Shown here: one piece after another, positions 1 through 9,196 of the stretch
Numbering within the stretch: the stretch's first letter is position 1
How the letters are laid out: each line of letters begins with the position of its first letter
DNA from: Paenibacillus sp. FSL M7-0420
GTDB lineage: Bacteria > Bacillota > Bacilli > Paenibacillales > Paenibacillaceae
Length of the DNA stretch: 64,000 bases
Assembly (NCBI RefSeq): GCF_038002345.1
Contig: NZ_JBBOCJ010000001.1
Span: 6,820,001 to 6,884,000, forward strand
Direction of reading: 5' to 3'
Program-made: the position numbers and the translations under genes
Notes under the pieces: generated by a model
The model's input: the letters and a program-made list of their open reading frames with translations, nothing else
What the model was told of the DNA's origin: nothing
The model's database searches: none

Positions 1-290
1 ATCTCGGCACATTTAACCAGGAAGGGCTCGATACGGCGGCGGGAGATCCGCTCTTCACTGAAGCACTCATCCACATACAGCGGATACAGCCAGCCTTCCG
101 GGAAGCCGAAGGCCCGGATCATGGCATCGAGCTGTCCCAACGAGATGGGCTTCGGCGGATTGCCGTGAAGAATGGCGCTGAGACTGCCGCGGTTCAGGCC
201 GGAGACTTTGGCAAATGAGGCAAGATTATGGCCCGAGCGGGACAGACTCTTCTCGATTTCCGTACGTAATGTAGTCAGCTTCGCCTCCAC
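1..290 (-). CDS. HTH transcriptional regulator, N-terminal part
   Basis: Partial gene running off the window start; 96 N-terminal codons are visible. The GTG start at 290 is chosen because a GGGAGG ribosome binding site lies 6 bases upstream. The N-terminus (about residues 5-60) reads as an XRE-like helix-turn-helix: a helix, then the stretch NLASFAKVSGLNRGSLSAIL, in which the turn and recognition helix are recognisable. After about residue 60 it contains GFPEGWLYPLYVDECF and a basic RRR patch, as in Bacillales HTH proteins with a C-terminal tetratricopeptide-like half, but that half is outside the window. Target and ligand cannot be told. A promoter candidate lies just upstream at 338-366. 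Confidence 0.75.
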   Translation of the reverse strand, partial: MEAKLTTLRTEIEKSLSRSGHNLASFAKVSGLNRGSLSAILHGNPPKPISLGQLDAMIRAFGFPEGWLYPLYVDECFSEERISRRRIEPFLVKCAE

Positions 291-337
291 CCGGCACCTC
301 CCTATCCATCATTCAGGTTATCCTTCTATTAATTGCC

Positions 338-366
338 ATTATAGGACAACACTATGAAAAGCACAA
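338..366 (-). promoter_or_regulatory. SigA-type promoter for the HTH regulator
   Basis: On the minus strand the -35 element is TTGTGC (366-361), followed by a 17-base spacer and a perfect TATAAT -10 box (343-338). It lies about 50 bases ahead of the GTG start at 290. Confidence 0.5.
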
Positions 367-433
367 CAAAATGGCCCCACATTAGTAGGACCACGATTAA
401 CAAACACCGTCAGATGCTCGGGTGTATTATAGA

Positions 434-718
434 TTATTGCTGCAGAGCCGCCTGATTCCTGATCCGCTGGCTCTTCTTATTCTTGCCGTAGGGCGCGGCT
501 CCATTCTTGCGGCTGCGCAGGCTCTCCATCATCAGGTTCTGGGCCATCACGATATATCCGTCCAGCCGCTGGCTAAGCTCCAGCACTGCATGGTCGCTCA
601 GACTCCGTTCCTGGGCCACCTCCAGCAGCTCACTTCTTAAATTCTCTATAGTAAGGAACAGCTCATCTTCTCTGTAATCCCGGCCGCTAATATCAGGAGA
701 ATTCTGGTAAAGGTTCAC
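434..718 (-). CDS. Spo0E-family aspartyl-phosphate phosphatase
   Basis: Small 94-residue protein. It starts with GTG at 718, with AAGGTG 7 bases upstream. Residues 20-65 form two helices, the second containing the Spo0E signature SQRLDGYI (S-x-x-L-D). Family members dephosphorylate Spo0A~P or related response regulators and so delay sporulation. The C-terminus is basic and asparagine/glutamine-rich (about residues 70-94) and looks unstructured. It stands alone, downstream of the LysR gene on the same strand with a gap of about 115 bases. Family assignment is good; which response regulator it acts on is unknown, and Paenibacillus genomes usually carry several paralogues. Confidence 0.75.
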   Translation of the reverse strand: MNLYQNSPDISGRDYREDELFLTIENLRSELLEVAQERSLSDHAVLELSQRLDGYIVMAQNLMMESLRSRKNGAAPYGKNKKSQRIRNQAALQQ

Positions 719-832
719 GGTTACTCACCTTCTCTCTATCAACTTCTCCCTTATCATAAATCATGATGCCAAAAAACAAAATTTGCAAAAAAAGAAAAAA
801 ATGTCGGCGGAAGTATAAATAAGCTCTGTTAT

Positions 833-1750
833 TTATATATCCTCCGGAGGCTCCGGCCGCGAATACCGCTCTCCTAATACATTCATCGCAAAAGCAATCC
901 ACTCCCTCGCGGCAAAGGACAGATAGCGGTCCTTGCGCCAGATCATGCCCAGCTGCCAGGGAATCACCGGCTCGGTCAGGGGAATCACCGCAATCCGCGA
1001 ACGGTCGATATCCCGGCAGATGGTCTCCGGCAGCAGCGCAATGCCCATTCCGGCGGCCACCATCCGGCTGATCAGATCCCATTGGGAGCTTTCATAGACC
1101 ACCTTGGGCTGAAAGCCCGCCTTGACGCATTCCGAGATAATCCGGTCATGGAGGGCGAAGTCCTCCCGGAACAGGACGAACTCCTCCCCGGCCAGCTCTT
1201 TCAGCGGCACCTGCTGCGCTCCGTCCAGACGGTGGCCTGTGGGAACCAGCAATTCCAGCTTCTCCTCCACAAAGGTGAAGCAGTGGAATCTGGCCGGGTC
1301 CACCGGCAGTACAATCGCCCCGATATCGAGCTGGCCGGACTCTACGTCATCCTCCACTTTCTTCGCCCCGTCCTCATGCAGCCGGATTGTCACCTCGGGA
1401 TACTTCCGGTGGAATTCCCCGATGACCGCCGGGAAGAAGCTGGCCCCCACCATGGGCGGAAGTCCGATACGGATATGCCCCTGCTTCAGATTGCGCAGGC
1501 TGTCCAGCTCGGAGGAGAGGCTGGCAAAGGACTCTACAATGTTCTGCGCCTTGACGAGCAGCAGCTCTCCGGCATCCGTGAGACGGATGCTCCGGCCTTC
1601 GCGGTAGAACAGGTCGGCTCCCAGCTCCGTCTCCAGATTGCGGACCATCTTGCTGATGGTCGGCTGGGTGATATACAGCGATTCTGCGGCTCTGGAGAAG
1701 CTGTTCAGCCTGGCAGCCTGCACGAAATACTCCAGCTGTCTGATATCCAT
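833..1750 (-). CDS. cidR: LysR-family regulator, CidR-like
   Basis: 305-residue LysR-type transcription factor. The ATG at 1750 follows GGAGGG at a 6-base spacing; an in-frame start 24 bases further upstream lacks such a site. Residues 1-60 form the winged HTH (MDIRQLEYFVQAARLNSF, then ITQPTISKMVRNLE). Residues 90-295 form the periplasmic-binding-protein-like effector domain (HIRIGLPPMVGASFFP at its start, MVAAGMGIALLPE late). It is divergent from cidAB, the classic arrangement for CidR, which senses acetate/overflow metabolism and activates the holin-like operon in Bacillus and Staphylococcus. The role is inferred from this neighbourhood; the ligand is not visible. Confidence 0.8.
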   Translation of the reverse strand: MDIRQLEYFVQAARLNSFSRAAESLYITQPTISKMVRNLETELGADLFYREGRSIRLTDAGELLLVKAQNIVESFASLSSELDSLRNLKQGHIRIGLPPMVGASFFPAVIGEFHRKYPEVTIRLHEDGAKKVEDDVESGQLDIGAIVLPVDPARFHCFTFVEEKLELLVPTGHRLDGAQQVPLKELAGEEFVLFREDFALHDRIISECVKAGFQPKVVYESSQWDLISRMVAAGMGIALLPETICRDIDRSRIAVIPLTEPVIPWQLGMIWRKDRYLSFAAREWIAFAMNVLGERYSRPEPPEDI

Positions 1751-1859
1751 TAGGTACCCTCCATGCATAGACAATTAGAATGTGAGATATTCAATCCATT
1801 CATTGTACCTATGAAAGAATTAGATGTAAAATTTCAGTAAGAGATGAAAGGAGGTAATC

Positions 1860-2234
1860 ATGATGAAAAAGATTGCCTTAGGCTTACTGCAGGTGGCCGG
1901 ACTAACCGTGTTCTCCCTGCTCGTTAACGGATTAACCTCACTACTGCATATTCCGCTTCCCGGAAGCATTATCGGGATGATTCTATTATTCCTGCTGCTC
2001 GAATCCGGCGTGATCCGGCTGAACTGGGTGGAAGCAGGAGCTTCATGGCTGCTGGCTGAGCTGCTGCTGTTCTTCATTCCATCGGCTATCGGGGTCATGA
2101 ACTACTCGAAGCTGCTGGAATCCTTCGGCCTGCAGGTACTGGCTGTTGTGCTGGTAGGCACCTTTGCTGTCATGGCCAGCTCAGGTCTGCTGACAGGCGT
2201 TATCTATAAAGTAAAGGAGCGTAGAAGCTCATGA
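1860..2234 (+). CDS. cidA: CidA/LrgA-family holin-like protein
   Basis: 124-residue membrane protein with four hydrophobic segments (about residues 5-25, 30-48, 62-80, 88-110). The family signature IPLPGSIIGMILLFLLL is present near residue 31, and a basic tail (KVKERRSS) follows the last segment. An AGGAGG site lies 5 bases before the ATG at 1860. Its stop overlaps the start of cidB by 4 bases (ATGA), so the two are translationally coupled. CidA/LrgA proteins are phage-holin-like and modulate murein hydrolase export, cell lysis and pyruvate/acetate-linked physiology. Whether this copy is the CidA or the LrgA type cannot be settled from sequence alone; the divergent LysR gene favours Cid. Confidence 0.85.
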   Translation: MMKKIALGLLQVAGLTVFSLLVNGLTSLLHIPLPGSIIGMILLFLLLESGVIRLNWVEAGASWLLAELLLFFIPSAIGVMNYSKLLESFGLQVLAVVLVGTFAVMASSGLLTGVIYKVKERRSS

Positions 2235-2914
2235 TGACCGGACTATTATTCCTTGGACTTACCATCACGGTATATCTTATAACCAAACGGATCTATGCGG
2301 CCAGCGGCAAAATGTACACTTCTCCGCTGATCATCACTCCGCTGGTAATCATCGGCTTCCTGCTGATCACAGGCAGCTCTTATGAATCCTACAATGCAGG
2401 CGGCAAATGGCTGTCAGACCTGCTTCAGCCGGCGACAATCGCCTTTGCGATTCCGCTGCACAAGAACTTCAAGCTACTCAAAAAACACGCCGCCGAAATT
2501 GCGGCAGGCGTGCTGTCAGGAACGGTAACGGCTGTACTGTCGTCCATGCTGCTGGCCAAATTAATGCACCTGAGCGGAGATCTCGCCACCAGCCTGGTCC
2601 CCCGTTCGGTAACTACGCCGATTGCCATGAGCATCTCGCAGAGCATCGGCGGAGTTCCCAGCATCACCGCAGTCTTCGTCATTCTCACGGGTGTGCTTGG
2701 AACGATGATGGGGCCCTCGGTGCTGCGCCTCTTCCACATTGAGAATGAAGTGGCACGCGGAGTCTCACTGGGCACTGCAGCGCATGGCACCGGTACCTCC
2801 AAGGCCTTCGAGCTTAGCTCGCTGACCGGAACCATCTCCAGTATCTCGATGATTCTGGCGGCGCTGTTCTCCATTGGGCTGGCACCCGCACTCCTCGCAG
2901 TGTTCATTCATTAA
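2231..2914 (+). CDS. cidB: CidB/LrgB-family membrane protein
   Basis: 227 residues with six or seven hydrophobic helices. The conserved LrgB core is present: RSVTTPIAMSISQSIGGVPS in the middle and GTAAHGTGTSKAFE near residue 185. It overlaps cidA by 4 bases and is the last gene of the two-gene operon. LrgB/CidB proteins work with the small CidA/LrgA partner; some members transport pyruvate or glycolate. No terminator was found in the 27 bases before the convergent oxidoreductase gene. Confidence 0.88.
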   Translation: MMTGLLFLGLTITVYLITKRIYAASGKMYTSPLIITPLVIIGFLLITGSSYESYNAGGKWLSDLLQPATIAFAIPLHKNFKLLKKHAAEIAAGVLSGTVTAVLSSMLLAKLMHLSGDLATSLVPRSVTTPIAMSISQSIGGVPSITAVFVILTGVLGTMMGPSVLRLFHIENEVARGVSLGTAAHGTGTSKAFELSSLTGTISSISMILAALFSIGLAPALLAVFIH

Positions 2915-2941
2915 GCAGCTCCCTGGCCCTAAGACGGAGGC

Positions 2942-3910
2942 CTACAGCTTCACAGGCAATCCGCTCTGGGCGGATTCATACGCGGCGCAGGTTACCTTCA
3001 GCGTCTTGTACCCGTCCTCATAATCGCTGAGAATACGGGAGCGGTCTCCGGTGCGGACAGCGTACAGGAATGCCTCGCTCTCTACCGCGTAAGGATTGCC
3101 TGAATTCTTGTATTCCTTGCTGTTCCCGCTGCGGACTTCAAGAAGACGCTCCGGATTCCAGTCAAGCATGCCGTTGTCATTATAGAAGCTGATTCCGGCC
3201 TTGTTCACCTCACCGGGCAGCACACAGGTATTGGAGATGCTGGCGATAATGCCGCTCGCAAGCTTCAGCGACACGGTGCCCACATCGGCTACGGTCACCC
3301 CTTCATGCTTCTCATGCATAATCCGGTTGCCGAACATGCCGTAGACCTCTGTCACCTCACCGGCCAGATAACGCAGCAGATCAACAATATGCGTCGTCTG
3401 CTCCGTGAATTGCCCGCCGGACTGCTCCTGATTGCGCCACCACGCCACGCCGGGCATTCCGCCCATCCATTCTCCGGTAATCATCCCTACCTTGTCTCCG
3501 GCAAGCGTCTGCTTCAGCCGCTGGATATTCTCCTGATAGCGGAAATGATAGCCTACCGAAGTCAGCAGCTGATGCTGCTTGATATCCTCCAGCAGACTGG
3601 CCGGAATGGCCGTACTTGAGCCTAGCGGCTTCTCGATGAAAAAGGGGATATCCCTGCGGATCAGCGCCCGTTCAATCGCCCCGTGCGACTGTGGCGGCAC
3701 ACAGATGTAGACGGCATCCAGCTTGTGGCTGTCCAGCATCTCGGTCATCTCCCCGTAGCCTTCGGCCCCGTAAGGGCGGGCCATCTCTTCTCCCTTAAGC
3801 TTGCTGCTGCCGCAGACCGCCTTCAGCGACACATCCTCCATGCCCGCCAGCAAATCCGCATGTACCTTGGAGAACCAGCCTGTTCCAACAAGTCCGATAT
3901 TAAGCGTCAT
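2942..3910 (-). CDS. Gfo/Idh/MocA-family oxidoreductase
   Basis: 322-residue NAD(P)-dependent dehydrogenase of the glucose-fructose oxidoreductase/inositol dehydrogenase family. The ATG at 3910 has a textbook AGGAGG 7 bases upstream; the reading frame extends further upstream without one. The N-terminus carries the Rossmann motif GLVGTGWFSKVHADLL, the family EKP motif is present (FFIEKPLG, about residue 95), and the C-terminal domain has the substrate-site segment EQTTHIVDLLRYL. It is soluble and cytoplasmic. It is a single gene facing cidB on one side and preceded by the helicase gene on the same strand (gap about 50 bases). The substrate, probably a sugar or polyol, is not predictable. Confidence 0.85.
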   Translation of the reverse strand: MTLNIGLVGTGWFSKVHADLLAGMEDVSLKAVCGSSKLKGEEMARPYGAEGYGEMTEMLDSHKLDAVYICVPPQSHGAIERALIRRDIPFFIEKPLGSSTAIPASLLEDIKQHQLLTSVGYHFRYQENIQRLKQTLAGDKVGMITGEWMGGMPGVAWWRNQEQSGGQFTEQTTHIVDLLRYLAGEVTEVYGMFGNRIMHEKHEGVTVADVGTVSLKLASGIIASISNTCVLPGEVNKAGISFYNDNGMLDWNPERLLEVRSGNSKEYKNSGNPYAVESEAFLYAVRTGDRSRILSDYEDGYKTLKVTCAAYESAQSGLPVKL

Positions 3911-3963
3911 GTCATTACCTCCTGAGTTGTCTGGTGAATGCCTTTTCAGTAGATTATACCCGC

Positions 3964-6279
3964 TTAGGTCATAACAGAGTAGTCCCGCCACTCCTCTGGG
4001 AGCAGCTGCCGGTAGGAAGGCTGCATGAAGCGGTCGTCTGCGAGCACAATGACCCCGCTGTCGCTCTCACTGCGGATCAGCCGCCCTCCAGCCTGCTGCA
4101 CCTTGCACATGCCAGGGTAGATATAAGCATAATCGAAGCCGTTCTTGCCCTGTGACTGGAAATAGCTCCGGAGCAGATTGCGCTCCAGACCCACCTGCGG
4201 GAGTCCGACACCTACGACCATCACCCCGTTCAACCGGTCGCCGGGCAGATCCACCCCTTCGGAGAAAATACCGCCCAGCACGGCAAAGCCAAGCAGCGGC
4301 TCCGGGTTATCCGGGCGGAAGGCCGCAAGGAAGCTCTCCCGCTCCGGCTCGCTCATCCCGCTGCCCTGCAGCAGCGTAGGCACTTCAGGGTACTTCTCAG
4401 TGAACACCTCATAGACATTCCTCAAGTACACATAAGAGGGGAAGAAGACCAGGTAGTTGCCCTTCTTCGAGACCATGCCTTTAAGAGCATTACTAAGCGG
4501 CTGTAAGGAAGCATCCCGGTCATGAAACCGGGTGGATACCGGCAGGACAGACACCTGCCACTGCTCTTTGTGAAAAGGCGAGGCCAGGCTCAGACTGTAG
4601 TCCTCCTCGCCTGCACCGATCATGTCCCTGTAGTACGAGAGCGGGGAGAGGGTCGCAGAGAACAGAATCTGGCTGCGAAAGCTCTTGCCCATTTGCTGCA
4701 GCAAATGCGACGGATCGAGATTGAACAGCTTCAGATACACATCTCCGCTGCGCACCTCGGCATAGGTAATGTAGCGTTCATCGTAGGTTTTGAAGGTGCG
4801 AAGCATCCCCTGTACTGCGTAATAGGTATCCAGCAGGCTATACGCCCCGTCCTCCTCCGCCTGCACAGAGCTTACCGGGGAAGAGGAATTCAGCAGCTCC
4901 AGCTCCGCTTCGGCTGCGAAGTTCTCCAGCAGCTCCGGCAGTTCCTCCGGATAGGCCGCCCACTCTCCCGCACCCTTATCACCGCAGATCTTGCGCAGCG
5001 CAATGAAGAAAGCGTTCACCGCTTTGGCGGCAGTGCCGAGCCGGGGATTCGCCGTTTTGTAGGTCCGGCTGAGCGCCAGGAAGGGGGCCTTGGTAAGCGC
5101 AGCCGAATACATCTCCCGGCCCCGGTCCACCAGATTATGCGCTTCATCCACCAGCAGCACGGTGTTCTTCTTACGCTCCTCAGACATGCGCTTCAGACTG
5201 ATGCGCGGGTCGTAGATATAATTGTAATCGCAGATAACAACATCGCAGGCATAGGCGGCATCCAGCGAGAATTCAAACGGGCAGACCTGATGCTTATGGG
5301 CATAGCCGGCGATCGTCTCCCGGGTCATCAGCGTCTCATGCTCCAGCATATCAATCAGCGCGCCGTTGATCCGGTCATAATAGCCCTCCGCATACGCGCA
5401 GGAATCCGTGCCGCAGATGCCTTCCTCCCGGAAGCAGGCCTTCTCCTTCGCCGTCAGCGCAATGACATGCAGATGCAGCCCCCGGAGGTTCAGCATCGTG
5501 GCTGCCTCCTGCGCCGCGATCCGTGTAACGGTCTTGGCGGTCAGATAGAAGATACCGGCCGCCTTGCCTTCACCCAGCGCTTTGACCGCCGGGAACAGGG
5601 TGGACATGGTTTTGCCGATGCCAGTCGGTGCCTGGGCGAAGAGATTCGCCCCCTCAGCAATGGAGGTGTAGACTGCGGCGGCGAAATGGCGCTGGCCGGG
5701 CCGGTAAGCCGAGAATGGAAAGGACAGGTTCGTGATGCTCTCCCCTCTCTTCGCCTTGTAACGGACCATCATCTCGGCATACGGTGCATACCTGCTTACC
5801 GTTTCTAGCGCAAAGGCCGTCAGCGCTTCACGGGACATCTCCCGGTAGAGACTGTACTGTGCCTCGCTTCCCCGCTGCACATAGGTGAGCTTCACCTGAA
5901 TGCAGGGAAGCTCAAGATCCGTTGCCAGCATGTAAGCGTACATGTAAGCCTGCGCCCAGTGTACCTCCTTCCCTTCAAGCGCAGGGTCCGGGATTCCGGC
6001 CATGGACTTAATCTCATCCACCGTCAGGCTCCCATCCTCCGCCGTAAGCAGGCCGTCGCAGCGTCCGTCAATCTGGAACAGCAGCTCTCCGTAAGCAATT
6101 CCGGTCTTCAAATAGACCTCCTTGCGGTCCCCTTCCTTGTATTGCTTCTGGATCAGCTGATGGCTGCGCGTCCCCTCCGCCATGGCGGCTCCGCTGCGGA
6201 AGCCCGGCTCCAGACTGCCGCTGCTGTAGGCAAATTCCACAAGCGCCCTCACGGACAGTGTGATTTCTGTATGCTCCAT
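3964..6279 (-). CDS. PD-(D/E)XK nuclease fused to XPD/DinG-like helicase
   Basis: 771-residue DNA repair-type enzyme. GGAGGTGGGG precedes the ATG. Residues 1-150 form a RecB/Cas4-like nuclease: GRCDGLL supplies the acidic residue, VDEIKS the E-x-K, and QAYMYAYML the downstream Q...Y helix. From about residue 185 a superfamily 2 helicase follows: Walker A APTGIGKT; four cysteines around residues 285-350 (CFREEGIC, then CAY and VCPFEF) that fit an XPD/DinG 4Fe-4S domain; DEAH box LLVDEAHN; and motif VI QAGGRLIRSE near the end. A 5'-3' helicase with an attached nuclease is inferred. The physiological substrate is unknown. Confidence 0.85.
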   Translation of the reverse strand: MEHTEITLSVRALVEFAYSSGSLEPGFRSGAAMAEGTRSHQLIQKQYKEGDRKEVYLKTGIAYGELLFQIDGRCDGLLTAEDGSLTVDEIKSMAGIPDPALEGKEVHWAQAYMYAYMLATDLELPCIQVKLTYVQRGSEAQYSLYREMSREALTAFALETVSRYAPYAEMMVRYKAKRGESITNLSFPFSAYRPGQRHFAAAVYTSIAEGANLFAQAPTGIGKTMSTLFPAVKALGEGKAAGIFYLTAKTVTRIAAQEAATMLNLRGLHLHVIALTAKEKACFREEGICGTDSCAYAEGYYDRINGALIDMLEHETLMTRETIAGYAHKHQVCPFEFSLDAAYACDVVICDYNYIYDPRISLKRMSEERKKNTVLLVDEAHNLVDRGREMYSAALTKAPFLALSRTYKTANPRLGTAAKAVNAFFIALRKICGDKGAGEWAAYPEELPELLENFAAEAELELLNSSSPVSSVQAEEDGAYSLLDTYYAVQGMLRTFKTYDERYITYAEVRSGDVYLKLFNLDPSHLLQQMGKSFRSQILFSATLSPLSYYRDMIGAGEEDYSLSLASPFHKEQWQVSVLPVSTRFHDRDASLQPLSNALKGMVSKKGNYLVFFPSYVYLRNVYEVFTEKYPEVPTLLQGSGMSEPERESFLAAFRPDNPEPLLGFAVLGGIFSEGVDLPGDRLNGVMVVGVGLPQVGLERNLLRSYFQSQGKNGFDYAYIYPGMCKVQQAGGRLIRSESDSGVIVLADDRFMQPSYRQLLPEEWRDYSVMT

Positions 6280-6438
6280 CCGTCCCCACCTCCAATAATT
6301 TCCGCCAGCTTCCGCTGCGTAAGGCTCATATTCTTCGTTTAACGCCGATATTCCCCCGCCTGAGGGAGTGGCCTGCGCCGGGTTCGTTCTAGCCGTAGTT
6401 TACGCGCGCTCCAGGGAGTATACGGCCGCTTCTGATTT

Positions 6439-6467
6439 TTGACATTCCTTCCCTGGCACTGCATAAT
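6439..6467 (+). promoter_or_regulatory. SigA-type promoter for the LTA-synthase-like gene
   Basis: Perfect -35 TTGACA (6439-6444), a 17-base spacer and CATAAT (6462-6467), about 90 bases before the chosen GTG start at 6560. This supports a transcript starting near 6474. Confidence 0.65.
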
Positions 6468-6559
6468 AAGTTCTATTGATAATGGTATTCTTATGTCCTC
6501 ATGCTGCTGTTTCCTATCACCCGGGAAACCTGTTCATTCTTCAGAAAGAAGGCGAAGCT

Positions 6560-8422
6560 GTGTCATCCCAAACTGTGAAACGCTGGCTCCTTAAGCCATT
6601 TGTGTTCTTTTCCATTCTTTTTCTGTTCAAAAGCCTGCTGGCCTGGGGTGTAATCTTTGATGATTTGCAATTCTGGAAATCCGTATTGACGGAGCTGCCC
6701 TTTGTCTGGGCCCTGTTTTTCCTGATTGAGCGCTTTGCTTCCAGACGGAAGCTCGGCTATTACATGACGGTCAATCTGCTGGTTACCGCGATCTTTTTTG
6801 CCGCCATTATGTACTTCAAATATTACGGGGTCATTGTCACTTACCATGCCGCCGAGCAGGTGAACCAGGTCACTGCCGTCAAGAACAGCGTGTTCTCATT
6901 GATGGACCCTTATTATCTGCTGATCTTCACCGATATTATCGTGCTGGGCTTCTACTTCTTCATTAATAAGAACGGACGCAATTATAAAAAAGACCAGATC
7001 AACCGGCGCAGTGGCCGGACGCTGCATGTCGTACTGTTCGCGGTCTCGCTCGGACTCTGCCTGTTCAATATTCTTCCGAATAAGGCGAGCATGAATGAGA
7101 TCAAGAAGGCCCAGGAGATGGGCATCCTTAATTATGAAGCATACACGATCTTTGCCAAAGATAAAACCGAGCTGGTCCAGGCCAGTGAAATCACACAGGG
7201 CACGATTAATCAGCTCAAGGGCATCGACCCTTCAGCAGTCTCGGCTTATGCCGGTGCCGCCAAGGGCAAGAATCTGATTGTGATCCAGCTGGAGTCCTTC
7301 CAGAACTTCCTGCTTGGTCTGAAGGTAGACGGCCAGGAGATTACCCCTAACCTGAACCGCCTGATGGAGGAGAGCCTGTACTTCACGAACTTCTATCAGA
7401 TGGTCGGCCAAGGCAACACCTCCGATGCGGAATTCGTGGTCAATTCGTCCTTCTATATTCCTCCGCAGGGTGCGGCTACCATGTCTTATATCGACAAGCA
7501 GCTGCCGAGTCTCCCCCGTCTGCTGGGAGACAACGGCTATCAGACGGCCACGTTCCACACCAATGTAGTGGAATTCTGGAACCGGGGTGAGCTATACAAA
7601 GCCCTCGGCTGGCAGAAATATTACGATCACCAGTTCTTCGGTGACGAGGATGCCTTCTTCTTCGGCGCTTCCGATGAGGTGCTCTACCGCAAATCCTCGG
7701 AGAAGCTGAAGGAAATGAGCGATGCGGGCCAGCCGTTCTATGCCCAGGTCATCTCCATGTCGGCGCATCACCCGTTCACTATTCCTGAAGAAAAGCACAA
7801 GATGAAGCTTCCTGAGCGGTATGAAGGAACCTTTGTCGGCGATTATGTCCGGTCCCAGAACTATGCGGACTATGCCTTCGGACAGTTTGTAGATGAACTG
7901 AAGGACAGCGGATTATGGGAGAACAGTCTGGTTATGGTCTACGGCGACCATATGGGACTGCCGATCTATTCGCTGGATCATGACGACAAACAGTTAATGA
8001 AGGAAATCTACGGATATGATTACAGCTACGCCAATATGCTCAACATTCCGCTGCTTATCCATAGCGAAGGAATTGCTCCGCAGAAGCTTGCGCAGGTCGG
8101 CGGAGAAGTTGATATTATGCCTACAGCTGCCAGCCTGCTGGGGGTATCCATGGATCACAACATTCATTTCGGCCAGGATCTGCTCAGCCAGTCCTACAAT
8201 CTGCTGCCGCAGCGGTATTACCTGCCTACCGGCTCCTTCATCTCCAGCTCTGCCCTGCTGATTCCGGGCAACAGCTTCGAGGATAACACCCAATATCCGC
8301 TGGCGACCGGAGGTACTGCTCCGGCCGGCAACGAGGATGAATACAACCGCGCTCTGCGGCTGCGCCAGCTGTCTGACAGCTATGTTACACAATTGCCGGA
8401 CAAAGAACCTGCCGCAGAATAG
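6560..8422 (+). CDS. LTA synthase-family sulfatase-like membrane enzyme
   Basis: 620 residues. The GTG at 6560 is chosen because AGAAGG lies 7 bases ahead and the hydrophobic N-terminus begins just after it; the frame is open for 28 codons upstream. Five membrane segments fill about residues 10-190, followed by an extracellular alkaline-phosphatase-like domain. The catalytic threonine sits in GQGNTSDAE (about residue 295), a metal-binding aspartate in YGDHMGLP, and a histidine in MSAHHPFT. LtaS enzymes polymerise glycerol-phosphate from phosphatidylglycerol onto a glycolipid anchor; some members instead prime LTA or transfer phosphoglycerol to other acceptors, so the exact role is open. A strong terminator follows at 8463. 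Confidence 0.87.
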   Translation: MSSQTVKRWLLKPFVFFSILFLFKSLLAWGVIFDDLQFWKSVLTELPFVWALFFLIERFASRRKLGYYMTVNLLVTAIFFAAIMYFKYYGVIVTYHAAEQVNQVTAVKNSVFSLMDPYYLLIFTDIIVLGFYFFINKNGRNYKKDQINRRSGRTLHVVLFAVSLGLCLFNILPNKASMNEIKKAQEMGILNYEAYTIFAKDKTELVQASEITQGTINQLKGIDPSAVSAYAGAAKGKNLIVIQLESFQNFLLGLKVDGQEITPNLNRLMEESLYFTNFYQMVGQGNTSDAEFVVNSSFYIPPQGAATMSYIDKQLPSLPRLLGDNGYQTATFHTNVVEFWNRGELYKALGWQKYYDHQFFGDEDAFFFGASDEVLYRKSSEKLKEMSDAGQPFYAQVISMSAHHPFTIPEEKHKMKLPERYEGTFVGDYVRSQNYADYAFGQFVDELKDSGLWENSLVMVYGDHMGLPIYSLDHDDKQLMKEIYGYDYSYANMLNIPLLIHSEGIAPQKLAQVGGEVDIMPTAASLLGVSMDHNIHFGQDLLSQSYNLLPQRYYLPTGSFISSSALLIPGNSFEDNTQYPLATGGTAPAGNEDEYNRALRLRQLSDSYVTQLPDKEPAAE

Positions 8423-8462
8423 CCAGACACAAGTAGAAACGGCATATAAATTCTATTTAGAC

Positions 8463-8506
8463 AAGAGGCAGCGCCTCTCCGTAACGGGAGAAGCGCTGCC
8501 TCTTTG
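8463..8506. terminator. Bidirectional intrinsic terminator
   Basis: Stem GAGGCAGCGC (8465-8474) pairs with GCGCTGCCTC (8493-8502), with a second inner pairing CTCTCC/GGGAGA, then TTTGT. It lies between the convergent LTA-synthase-like and MarR genes and can serve both. Confidence 0.75.
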
Positions 8507-8517
8507 TGATGCTTATG

Positions 8518-8949
8518 TTAACGCTCCTGATTCTCCAGCATGAGATAATAATCCGCGAAGTTCTCCAGCTCTGCCGGCTCCAGAATGGCCAAATGCTCTT
8601 CCAGCAGCAGCAGTGACCGGCGCTGTGCTTCTTCCAGCACCTCTTGTCCCTTGCCGGTGATCGTGACGATTACCGCTCTGCGGTCATTCTCGTCCGTCAC
8701 GCGGGCGATCAGCTCCAGCAGCTCCAGCCGGTCCAGCATGACAGTGACTGCACTGGACTTCACCTCCATCTTGTCCGCCAGCTGAATCACCCGTGCCTGC
8801 TGCTCCTGAAAGATCATATGCAGCAGCCCGAATTGCGGCACAGTCAAGCCCAATTCCTTATGCAATGACATCTGCGACATGATTCTGCGCTGAACCTTCC
8901 ACATGGATAATCCCACACGTTCGATCAAAGGATTGATTTCTTGCGACAT
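8518..8949 (-). CDS. MarR-family transcriptional regulator
   Basis: 143-residue winged-helix regulator. Residues 35-100 contain the MarR HTH (LTVPQFGLLHMI, then KMEVKSSAVTVMLDRLELLELI) followed by the wing DENDRRAVIVTITGKG, which carries the D-x-R-x-x-x motif. The N- and C-terminal helices form the dimer interface. A GGAG site lies 8 bases before the ATG. There is no co-directional partner; the gene faces the LTA-synthase-like gene and is divergent from the chemotaxis receptor. MarR proteins usually repress their own gene and nearby efflux or stress genes in response to phenolic or oxidative signals. The target here is unknown. Confidence 0.85.
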   Translation of the reverse strand: MSQEINPLIERVGLSMWKVQRRIMSQMSLHKELGLTVPQFGLLHMIFQEQQARVIQLADKMEVKSSAVTVMLDRLELLELIARVTDENDRRAVIVTITGKGQEVLEEAQRRSLLLLEEHLAILEPAELENFADYYLMLENQER

Positions 8950-9196
8950 TCCTTCAGCTCCCAGTCCGTTTGTTCTGCTTCAAGCGTACCATTATACGGG
9001 TCCGGCAACAATATTTTTTGAATTTAAGATAGGATTCAGCGCCTATTTTCAATGATTTTTTATACATAATCCATCATTTTCCGACACAAAAATTCTTTTT
9101 CTGACGTCTGCTCAAACCGCAGCGTATGCGCTATAATCGTAGCAGTGAACCCATAATTCACTTAATCTTTTAGAGTCAGGGCTGGTGATATTTGTT

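Noticed and set aside
1122..1753. Long open frames on the plus strand opposite the LysR gene
   Set aside because: They are antisense shadows of a well-supported LysR gene, lack start signals and match no family. The same applies to the many open frames opposite other GC-rich genes.
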